Source of the DNA: Phytophthora quininea
Taxonomy: Eukaryota; Oomycota; Peronosporomycetes; Peronosporales; Peronosporaceae
Reading direction: 5' to 3'
Assembly: GCA_011947345.1 (NCBI GenBank)
Contig: JAAVTG010000847.1
Coordinates: 1 to 11,351, forward strand
DNA: 11,351 nt
Position 1 is the first letter of the stretch, and each line of letters begins with the position of its first letter. The translations under genes and the position numbers were made by a program. The notes under the pieces are model-generated. The model saw only the letters and a list, made by a program, of their open reading frames with translations, was not told the origin of the DNA and did no database searches. Positions 1 to 7,460 of this stretch are shown piece after piece.

Positions 1-1823
1 ACATACTGCCATCGTTTCTTAATCCTTTCGCGAATGAACTTTTGGAGATCGGCAACAGGAAGTTCAGCAACATTCTCGTATCTACCTCCCTCAACCAACC
101 TCTCATCGTCTGGCGATGTATGATGGAGCTCATCTTCGTCAGGCCCAGTAACATTTCCAGCTACTACTACTGTGATTCGACTCGCTGTGCTACTGAGTAG
201 CTCGATCCCGAGCGCTCGATTGGCGTGAGCGTTTTCAAGCTCCACTTCTTGTTCAGGTGACGTGACGCCATACATCGCGTGGTAGCGCAGCCATCTAAAC
301 CACTTATAAACTCCCGAAACATACATGTTATCGGCTTCCAGGTTTCGCAATGCTTCGATCATAGGATTTAGCATACGAACTACCGTGCGCAAGTTATTCC
401 AAAACCGATCATCTCGAACCAGCGCCATAATATAGTGAAGTTTCTGACGGCGCGCTGGAGTGCCACGGTATCGGTCACGAAATTGTTCGTATTCAGGGCT
501 CAAAAATAATTTCTCCAGAAGCTGTGAATTTTCCAGCACGCACCGCATGCAATTATGCACAGAGTACCAGCGTGTTGGCACCGGAAGAGATAGAATTCTA
601 GCCCTCACACCTTCTCCGCGCACTCCTTTCTGTAGCACCTTAAATTCATCAAGCAAGGCCAGATGATCTCGAACAAAACGAGTGACTGCAACCGCTCTCA
701 AATGGATGGCTTTAACGGCCGGAAACTGGCACACTCCTTGCATGAGCAAGTTTAGTACATGAGCTGAGCACCCACCGCTAACAACATGATGGCCGCTGTG
801 TATACTTCCTGTCGCACTCCGCATATTGTTGGCGTTGTCAGTGACAACAGCAATGACTTTAGCCGTCGTATCCCTCTCGATTTCCGCGATAACTTTGTCA
901 ATTTCGCCGGCAATGTATTCTGCTGTGTGTTGTTTCGACCTCGTTGACCACGAGGACCAAAACACGGAAGACATTCCTGGCGCGACGACCATAAAATTCA
1001 TAATACTCGAGCTGTTTGTGTCCGTCCACCCGTCCGTGACGAGTGATACATATTTGTGCTGATTAATCAGCTTGATCACGTGACTGTGATGTAGCTCGTC
1101 TCGCACACGTTTCAGTAGCACACCACTCAGTTTATGACGCGACGGGAGCTTCATGGTTGGCGCGACCATGGCGAAGAACTCCCGAAAAATAGTCGCTTCG
1201 ATCAAAATAAATGGTAGCGCGCACACAAAGAATATCCGAGCTAGAGCCATCTCGAAGGTCTCTTGGTTTAGCTCTGTAGGCGGAGGTTGCGTGGCCCGCT
1301 TGTCGTTTGCAACGAGTCGGGGTGGTTGCGGTGGCAACAAAGATGCTTGGACGTCTCGGGGAACGTTTGGACATTGTCCTGCCTTGGTAAGATGTTTGAG
1401 AAGGTTACCGCTTGGCTTGCCGTTTTTCTTGAGAGAGCCACAGTACTTGCAGCGCCCATGCTTCTTCCCACCTTCTCTTTCGATGCCATAGTGCTGCCAA
1501 ATATCGTCAATGGGACGTCCGAGTTTTGCCGGTGATGTCCGGGGCTGCTGACGAGGTGATGGTGAGCGTGGCGGCCTCGAAGATGATGCTGATGTCAGTT
1601 GAGGCCGTGAAGGCGTAGAAGATACCAGTTGCGGCGAGAAAGCAACCTGCCTGGTTGCTGTTGAAGGCCTTGAGGGCTGCTCTGGTGTGCTGGCGTATGA
1701 GGCACCAGCCCGATAGGGGCTGTAGCGTGGAGATCGACGCAAAGCTGGCCCAACCGGCGATCTGAACACTGCTGACCTTCTGTGCGAAGCGTCTGGGGCT
1801 GCAGGTGGTGCTGGTGATGGCAT
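1..1823 (-). CDS. BED zinc-finger, DUF659-type hAT transposase (C-terminus beyond left edge)
   Basis: This is an uninterrupted reading frame of 607 codons running off the left edge. The first ATG after the upstream in-frame stop (1878-1880) is at 1823, so that start is chosen. Residues 1 to about 105 are rich in Pro, Ser, Arg and Gln and probably disordered. A BED-type zinc finger follows: a Trp about 13 residues before C125-x2-C128, then H144 and C150. The DUF659/RNase H-like part has the hallmark VTDGWTD (262-268), then VTDNANNM (from 327) and GCSAHVLNL, as in hAT-derived transposases. The Asp residues in the first two motifs are candidates for catalytic metal binding; this is inferred from the family. 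The usual C-terminal hAT dimerisation region would lie outside the window. The frame has no stops or shifts, so this copy may be recent or still active. It may cut and paste its own element, or be a domesticated copy. Confidence 0.9.
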   Translation of the reverse strand, partial: MPSPAPPAAPDASHRRSAVFRSPVGPALRRSPRYSPYRAGASYASTPEQPSRPSTATRQVAFSPQLVSSTPSRPQLTSASSSRPPRSPSPRQQPRTSPAKLGRPIDDIWQHYGIEREGGKKHGRCKYCGSLKKNGKPSGNLLKHLTKAGQCPNVPRDVQASLLPPQPPRLVANDKRATQPPPTELNQETFEMALARIFFVCALPFILIEATIFREFFAMVAPTMKLPSRHKLSGVLLKRVRDELHHSHVIKLINQHKYVSLVTDGWTDTNSSSIMNFMVVAPGMSSVFWSSWSTRSKQHTAEYIAGEIDKVIAEIERDTTAKVIAVVTDNANNMRSATGSIHSGHHVVSGGCSAHVLNLLMQGVCQFPAVKAIHLRAVAVTRFVRDHLALLDEFKVLQKGVRGEGVRARILSLPVPTRWYSVHNCMRCVLENSQLLEKLFLSPEYEQFRDRYRGTPARRQKLHYIMALVRDDRFWNNLRTVVRMLNPMIEALRNLEADNMYVSGVYKWFRWLRYHAMYGVTSPEQEVELENAHANRALGIELLSSTASRITVVVAGNVTGPDEDELHHTSPDDERLVEGGRYENVAELPVADLQKFIRERIKKRWQY

Positions 1824-1889
1824 GGGGGCGGAGTAACTGGTTCCATGGCGATCTTCTTCAACACTACGTGTGTATACTCAACACAAGTT

Positions 1890-1918
1890 CGGACTTTTGG
1901 ACATTTTGGACACTTCTA
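1890..1918. repeat. Candidate terminal/subterminal repeat of the hAT element
   Basis: Read on the minus strand from 1918, the sequence starts TAGAAGTGTCCAAAATGTCC and continues with another TCCAAAAGTCC, so the unit TGTCCAAAA is nearly repeated. Many hAT transposons begin with a TA/CA-G-rich-GTGT-CAAA type end, and this one lies about 95 bases upstream of the transposase start, where an end is expected. If the end is at 1918, the 8-base target duplication would be 1919-1926 (aactgttc). The partner end is outside the window, so this is not proven. The remaining AT-rich bases up to 2020 hold no gene. Confidence 0.4.
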
Positions 1919-2020
1919 AACTGTTCAAAATAGTATAGAATATATTAGACATTCTTTACTCGTCCAATACAAAACCATCCCTACTCACGCACAACCAGAA
2001 GAGCAACCATCCACACTGCG

Positions 2021-2887
2021 ATGGCGGACAAGCAAAAACCCCACGAAGACATGCTTACGTGGCTCGTGCGCGACTTGGAAACGAAGAAGACCTTGCTCCA
2101 CGTCAAGGACTATCCTGGAGTAGAGCTGAAGGTGTTGAATCTTCGCGTGAAGAAGCTCGGTCCACTGGTAAACCCCGTTTTGGCGAGCAGCCGGCGTTCT
2201 TCATCGACGAAGGCCGCTTCGCCCCATATCGAATGGTCGTGTACGGCAACGAGAAGGTGGCGGCCAAGATCGCAAGTCTTCTGGGTAATTGGTCCGAGTG
2301 GTCAGGAGAAGGGGGCAGAGTAACGACCTCTCAAGGAGCATTCATTTTCGATACTGACGTTCGAATGCCGGACGTCACCTACACGCCTCGCGATACTGGT
2401 AGAGGCTTGTCGACTGAGTCAACGTGGACGTATCGTGGCGATCCCTTTGTCCCCACCTTTGTTGTTGAGATTGATAAGCTCTCTGGTCGAGGCTCTCAAC
2501 TCAGCGCTCTTGATCAAAAGATGCGAAAATGAATATTTCCAGCACGGCGTCCAGTTGGGTTGGCTGATCGACCCACGCCCAGACGTTCGGCTGATGTATG
2601 AGTACTATCTCGACCACAATGGAGACGTGCAATGCTCTGACAACACTGCGTGGAGAGATCTTGACGGTGGTGATGTGCTTCCTGGATTCACTCTTGTTTG
2701 CACCGATCTGGAAATGGTCTTGAACCAGGACTCAGGATCGTCCTCGGAAGAAGAAGTTGATCTGGTGTGTCCCGTTCCAAGATGCAACAAACGATTCAGA
2801 TTGCTTGGTGCATTGACTGCTCATGTTGAATGGCACCGCGCTGAGCGCTCTCGACAGAAGTTTTTAGCCAAGCGTGAGAACGCATAG
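2021..2887 (+). CDS. Uma2 (DUF820) nuclease-like protein with C-terminal C2H2 zinc finger, frame broken twice
   Basis: The protein is readable in three consecutive segments. The first runs 2021 to about 2175 (MADKQKPHEDMLTW start), the second about 2177-2529 one phase over, and the third about 2530-2887 back in the first phase. The breaks fit one missing C in the C run at 2173-2176 and one extra A in the A run at 2526-2529. They cancel, implying about 288 residues. The middle holds the Uma2 core of the PD-(D/E)XK superfamily: MPDV (D118), VVEIDK (E150, K153), then HGVQLGWLIDPRPDVRLMYE and DVLPGF. An acidic Ser/Glu linker leads to a C2H2 finger, C250-x4-C255-x12-H268-x3-H272. Uma2 proteins are mostly prokaryotic and of uncertain role; DNA cleavage is inferred from fold only. 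It starts 197 bases from the divergent transposase. It may be an intact gene with assembly errors or a young pseudogene. Confidence 0.8.
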
Positions 2888-3071
2888 TGTGAACTCATAG
2901 TTTTCCAGTGTGGCAACTACAAGCTTCGACAAGTTCCTATCGGACCCCATTGCCGAACTAGCATGATTTTTCCCTTCGAATGAATACCTTATTATGTTAT
3001 AATACGCAATCCCAGTGTTCCTATTTGCGGTGCTTGGAGGTGTGGAGGACCTCCTTCGCACCAGATGCTAC

Positions 3072-3545
3072 TTAGCGATATTGTAATGTGCCAGTAATTA
3101 CTACTGAGATGTCGATGAAGCCTCCTCCTTCCAGCGCCTCACGTACACATGCGTTAATGTGTTTGAAGCGATCGGGACCAAGCTTGATGCCGCCGTACCA
3201 CCGCGTCACAACAACGGCCACATTCTCCGCCTTCAGCTGCTCCAACAGGTTGGACAGCTTGCTGCCAGCACCGTGCTCGCCGTCCTCATCGTTGTCCTTG
3301 ACAGTGAACTCGCCAATGATTCGATACGCGCGTCAAGAATGGGATGACTGCCGAGATGTCCTCGCTGCTAGGGAGATTGTGCTTGATCTCGACCAGCTTC
3401 TGCGACTGGATATCTTCGAGCAGGCACTAGTGGACATGTGGATGCCCCTTGCACCAAGACAGCCGAGCAGGTGAGCCTTTTCCGAGTGGACAAAGCGGAT
3501 TTGAAATTCTTTGCGTGACGACTGTGGATACCGGTACCACCAAGA
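3072..3545 (-). pseudogene. IMPACT/UPF0029-family gene fragment with frame breaks
   Basis: The clear part is 3332 to 3075 with a TAA stop at 3072-3074. It contains YRIIGEFTVKDNDEDGEHGA, then VVVTRWYGGIKLGPDRFKHI, the signature of the IMPACT/YigZ (UPF0029) domain. In eukaryotes IMPACT/YIH1 proteins bind GCN1 and restrain the GCN2 kinase, usually with an N-terminal RWD domain, which is not seen here. An in-frame TGA precedes the conserved block at 3333-3335. The upstream part continues in a second phase (LLEDIQSQKLVEIKHNLPSS, about 3430-3336), and before that in a third phase (FQIRFVHSEKAHLLGCLGAR). The third-to-second shift fits one missing C near 3430; the second-to-conserved shift near 3335 does not sit at a homopolymer. 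No convincing start codon was found. I read it as a truncated, damaged copy, though assembly errors could contribute. Confidence 0.7.
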
Positions 3546-3588
3546 CTAAGAAGCAGTTGAAGTGCAGCCGTGTGTAGTATTCAATGCC

Positions 3589-3594
3589 TTTATT
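3589..3594 (-). terminator. Possible polyadenylation signal AATAAA
   Basis: AATAAA on the minus strand lies about 80 bases past the stop codon of the PX-ankyrin gene, a suitable position for its mRNA end. A plus-strand AATAAA also occurs at 3610-3615, so chance occurrence in this AT-rich stretch cannot be excluded. Confidence 0.35.
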
Positions 3595-3671
3595 GGACTG
3601 CTACATGTGAATAAATACTTATCGCCGCTGTCATGAGGCTCTTTCAGGAACTCTTGTCGTTGCCGCGCTCT

Positions 3672-5401
3672 TCAATCGAGCGCGGGGTGACATGCGGGCG
3701 GCATATAGATAGATAAGACGAGGAGAAGCTTCACTTCGCCCTCCTCTAAGCGATCGGCTGGATGAAGCTGCGCGACAAGCTGCGCGATAGTCGACTGCGG
3801 GACAACCGGCGCTGCGAGCATCCGCACCATGTCCGGAGACTTGCCGCTGTCGCTGCTGTTCTTGAGCATGTAGTCCGATCCTACGTGCTCGCTGGTCGGG
3901 AAGCCCGAGAAGCGCTGGAACAGCTCGCAGATCATGGCGTGGCCGTTGGCCTCGGCGATCATCATGGCGTCGCTGTCGTTCTTGGTGCGCTTCTCCGGGT
4001 CGGCGTCGTGGCGCAACAAATACTCCGAGATGGCCAGCGAGCCCAGCTTGGCGGCAAAATGAAGCGGCGTGATGCCACTAGCCGTCATGACGTTGACGTT
4101 CGCGCCGCGCTCGACAAGCATCGACACGATTTCGATATTCTGGGAGACAATGGCAGCGTGAAGCGCGTAGGTGCCGCGAGAGCTGCAGGCCGACACATCG
4201 GCACCGGCATCCAGCAGCACCCTGACGGCGTCCGTGCATCCATTGCGGCAAGCCGCGATCAGTGGGGTCACTCCCGCGTCGTTGGCCTTGTTGACGTCCG
4301 CGCCTTCATCCAGCAACAGCGTCACAATATCCGTGCGGCCCATGCGGGACGCGATGTGCAGGCAGGAGGATCCGTCCGACATGGACGTGTTGGCGTCGGC
4401 GTAGTTGAACAGGATGAGCTGCACGGCGTACGTGTGGCCCATGCGGCACGCCACGTACAGGCAGATTTCCCAGCGACGGGTAGCGGTCAGTTCGGGCGAC
4501 CGCAGCTCCTCAATGTCGTTGGCGAACTGACTCAGTACGTGCTCGCAGAACTCCTCCATGAACGAGTGCATGGTGTGGACGCGCACGGTCTTGACCTGCA
4601 GCGCCGGGAGCGTCACTCGGTCGGGCTCGCCTTCCTTCGCTTCCGTTCGAGAGGACTCGATGCTTTCTTCAATCGCAGGCTCTGCGGCGCGGGGAGTGCT
4701 GAGATGCACCTCATTCAGCTCGGGGTGCTGTTCTTGAAGCCACCGTCGTCTTCCTGCTCCGCTTCGTCCTCCTGCTCGAGCATTTGGTTGGCACACTGCT
4801 GTCTCCACCCGTTGAGCTCCAGCGGGCGGTGCAGCACTGCGGACGCGTCCACCGGGAAGTGCTCGGCCGCGCCCAAGAAGTTGGCGTACATCTTGAGCAC
4901 CAAACAGCTGCCGTCATGGAGCTTCTCGCGCAACGTCGCGCTGTGGAAGCTGCCGAAGAATTCGTGTAGAAGCGCAACGAAGGCCGCGAGCGAGTCGCGC
5001 CGGTCGTTCACGGCGGTGTGGTCGAGCCCCGTCCACTTGGAGCGCAGCGAGCGGCGCGACGGGAATGGGAAAGCGCGCAGTAGCGGGGACAGCTCGTCGA
5101 ACTCGCAGCCGTCGGTCTTGCAGTGGCACTTGTGCGCGAGGCTCAGCGTCAAGTGGCGGTGGTGGTGGTGGGGTCGGGCATTGTCCGTCGCCGGCTCGTT
5201 CAGTCGCTGGCGCAGCGTCTTCCAGAGCCGCCGGAACTGCGAGTACGACCGGAACGTGGTGCAGCCGCCGCCGCTGGCCGAGGCCGACGCTGGCGCCGGG
5301 GCCCGGGCGTCATTCTTGGTCAGCCTGACGGCGAAGAAGACCTTGCCGTCCGTGACCTGGTAGGACGGCACGGCGACGTCGTACTTGTCGATCCAGCTCA
5401 T
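3672..5401 (-). CDS. PX domain plus ankyrin-repeat protein, one phase break
   Basis: The N-terminal frame starts at ATG 5401 (MSWIDKYDVAVPSYQVTDGK). It gives a PX phosphoinositide-binding domain over about residues 8-180: a first beta strand with FFAVRL, then TFRSYSQFRRLWKTL, then AFPFPSRR in place of the usual Pro-rich PPxxK loop, and a helical end DSLAAFVALLHEFF. A His-rich insert (HHHHRH) lies inside it. The frame then closes at 4715 while an overlapping frame goes on to the stop at 3672. That frame encodes about six ankyrin repeats, roughly residues 310-499, with typical DGSSCLHIASRMGRTDIVTL and GITPLHFAAKLGS. Adding one C to the C run at 4722-4725 joins them smoothly as a 576-residue protein. 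The alternative is a 62-nt intron (4743-4682) with a poor GTGGCT donor. The likely role is membrane-directed scaffolding or endosomal sorting, inferred from the domains. Confidence 0.83.
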
Positions 5402-5800
5402 GAATGCGGTCGGGCGTGGCGCTGACTCCTGCAGGTGGTTTTAGGCTGTGGAATGTCGTCACGGGTGTCGCTGACAAATATGATGGAGATCGTCGCTGCC
5501 GGGCAGGCCGCTCGGTAAATAGGCTGCGCTAAAATAGCGGGGAGGGCTCGTACGAGTCTGCACGGGGCAGAGCTACGTGGATCTTTTTGCGGGGGCAAAA
5601 GCAGATTGGGACGCTGCTACCGGAGCCCGGCGCGCTGGACAAGCGACGCCATGATGCGGGACGCACTCCGCCGCTCGCGAGTAACACGCCAGACCGCCGC
5701 CCAGGCCACGATGTGTCACACCAGGACCGGCGCTTGAAGCAGCGATGTTTCGTCGGCCAATCGCAGCGCGTTAAATCGATTTTACGTCCGCCCTCAAAAA
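5402..5800. other. Intergenic region between divergent genes
   Basis: About 400 bases lie between the PX-ankyrin start (leftward) and the hypothetical gene (rightward). No conserved coding sequence was recognised; the short open frames here have no familiar features. The region contains an initiator-like minus-strand sequence near 5472-5489 and a plus-strand CCAAT box at 5757-5761, about 40 bases before the ATG at 5801. It is likely to be promoter and untranslated leader for one or both genes. Confidence 0.45.
5472..5489 (-). promoter_or_regulatory. Possible initiator/flanking element for the PX-ankyrin gene
   Basis: The minus strand reads CTCCATCATATTTGTCAG about 70 bases before the ATG at 5401. 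It partly resembles the oomycete core promoter (initiator TCAYTYY followed by a CAWTTTNYY flank). The match is loose, and the spacing is the main support. Confidence 0.3.
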
Positions 5801-6165
5801 ATGCGCAGGCCGCGGACCGGCTCTAACGGCAACAAAACTTGGCTGGAAATCGTCGTCAGCCCCGAGGCCGGAGAGCTGACGATTTGCACCGTGGACGACC
5901 ATCATACGTACGGGTGTGTATTACTTTCGCAGCGGAGCAGTCAAGAGCTCCTTTGCATCAGTTGGATGAACAACTTGGAGCCGCCGAAAGTTGCCAGCGC
6001 CTTTTCCAAGTGGGCTGTCCCAGGCGGCTGCAGCGCCCGCAGACCTCAAGTCGGCGTGATGGACCGACGGTGCAGCCTCCCTCGCTTAACTTTTGCCGGG
6101 AGCACATGCATGAGCTCATGCTAGCTCAGAACCGAGCCCTGGATCGACTCCATGTTACACATTGA
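5801..6165 (+). CDS. Small hypothetical protein, gene model uncertain
   Basis: I do not recognise this protein. From ATG 5801 the first part (MRRPRTGSNGNKTWLEIVVS, then PEAGELTICTVDDHHTYG) looks like a folded beta-rich segment. A second phase, ending at the stop at 6163-6165, has coding-like composition with LNFCREHMHELMLAQNRALD near its end, which would form a charged helix. The two may belong to one small protein of about 105 residues, joined by a 44-nt intron (GT at 5920, AG at 5963) or by a run-length error. Left unjoined, the first phase closes after 107 residues at 6124. A CCAAT box sits about 40 bases upstream. The 159 bases from 6166 to the FAM221-like stop hold nothing recognisable. 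It could also be chance. Confidence 0.3.
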
Positions 6166-6324
6166 CAATGCAGTTGGGACTTGTTTGGGGTGGTGCGCTT
6201 TGAGCTGCCCCTGCGATCTCTACGACAGCCGTTGGATTTTCCACTATGGTGCATGAGGGCAAAGCGTCAAAAGCTTGTCAGACGGAGAGGCGAGTTGAAG
6301 CTGTCCGGCCAGAGCGAAGTTTTA

Positions 6325-7406
6325 TCAGCGCCGCAGCGCTAATGGCGCCGCCAGCAGATCGGTGCGCTGCACCGCGTTGAGATCCTGCAGCTCGCACTGG
6401 TCCTGCAGCAGCTGCAACGGATTGAACGTCTTGGTAACGCGATGCTGGCGGTGAGCGGACCAGGGGTGGTCGCAGTTGCACACCCAGGGGCTGCGGACAA
6501 GCGCACAACAGTGAACAGTATCCACCGCCGGTGAGCGTTCGATCGCGAGCTAAGACATCCGTCCACAAGCTCCGTAGTCGTCTACGGAGCAGAAAATTGG
6601 AGACCACCACGCACCTGTCGAACCCTCCGCAGCCACACTTGGGCTTTTTGCACTTGAACGGCTTCTTGGTCGGGTCGTGGTCGGTGTGTTTGTGCTTGCA
6701 GCGACACCGGAGGATCCACGCGCCCTCGGCCACGACGTAGAAGAATGCTCTGCACGAACACTTGGCCGACGTGCACGCGAACGCGCGGAACGTCGCTGGG
6801 GTTTTCACGCGTGGATCGTCCGCACTAGCCGGGTGCTCTTTGTATCGATGGCCGCTATTCGGATAAGATTGCTTTGTCAGCACGAGAGAGCATTTTCACG
6901 GCATCGAAAAAATCTACCGAAAGCGCAGTAAAAACGTACCATAAGCAGCGGCTCTCTTCGCGCACTGGAATGCACTCGCGCTCGCATGCGTCGCACATCC
7001 ACTGGATCAGTGTCTTGGTGAACGTTTTCATCCGCATGGGGACCGATGACGGATCGGCAGTCGGCCATTTGGCTCTTGCTTTCAGCTCGGACAGTTCGCG
7101 CCGCAGTTCCTCCACCGAAATGTCATCTTGGTTGTCATGAGCTGCAATAGTTGAAGGCGCATCAGCTGGGTGTTTGTGCGTGACGGCGTCTTGTGCCGCC
7201 GCAGTCTTCGCACCGTTCGTCACTCTGGTTGCCGCCACGATCGACACAACTTTAGTGTCCTCTTCGTGTTGGTTTGAATCGGCGACTACTGCTGTCTGGT
7301 TGATTGTCCCCCGTTGCCTTCTTCCTGTTGCGCGCAGCTTACTCTTCAGCAAGCGCAGCGATTGCGTTCGCGCTTGCCGGTCGTCGTGCTGCGGACTCGC
7401 ACTCAT
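6325..7406 (-). CDS. FAM221-like cysteine-rich protein, three exons
   Basis: The exons are 7406-6940, 6854-6615 and 6490-6325, giving 290 residues with exact phase at both joins. Intron 1 (85 nt) has a GTACGT donor, a CTGAC branch-like site and a TAG acceptor; intron 2 (124 nt) has GTGCGT and CGCAG. The ATG at 7406 is the only in-frame start before the domain. Residues 1 to about 95 are polar and basic, probably disordered; DDISVEELRRELSELKARAK (94-113) is a likely coiled coil. From about 136 to 275 the protein matches the FAM221A/B family: CDACERE, CLCGHRYKEH, then CTSAKCSCRAFF, RCRCKHKHTDHDP, CKKPKCGCGGFD and finally WVCNCDHPWSAH. The many paired Cys and His residues suggest metal binding. 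FAM221 proteins occur in ciliates, flagellates and animals; a link to the flagellate (zoospore) stage is possible, but the molecular role is unknown. Confidence 0.87.
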
Positions 7407-7460
7407 GCTCGAAATTCACGGTTTAGCGTCGCTTCAGGTGCGTGGCGGTTGAGATCAACA
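7407..7460. promoter_or_regulatory. Compact divergent promoter region
   Basis: Only 54 bases separate the start codons of the FAM221-like gene (leftward) and the cysteine-rich repeat gene (rightward). Both leaders and any shared core promoter must lie here or inside the neighbouring coding sequence. No clear TATA, CCAAT or initiator/flanking element was found. The assignment rests on position alone. Confidence 0.4.

Noticed and set aside
826..1535. Several overlapping plus- and minus-strand frames of 80-110 codons
   Set aside because: They are shadows of the continuous minus-strand BED/DUF659 frame, which carries all the conserved motifs.
3088..3474. A plus-strand frame of 128 codons
   Set aside because: It is antisense to the IMPACT-domain fragment, which has clear conserved motifs on the minus strand.
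4682..4743. A 62-nt intron joining the PX and ankyrin frames
   Set aside because: The phase works, but the GTGGCT donor is poor and no CTRAY branch site is present. One missing C at 4722-4725 explains the break better, given the other run-length breaks in the window. It is kept as the alternative.
3762..5363. A 533-codon open frame on the plus strand
   Set aside because: It is antisense to the PX-ankyrin gene, has low-complexity Arg/Val/Gly/His-rich composition and no domain pattern. It arises from GC-rich codon use on the other strand.
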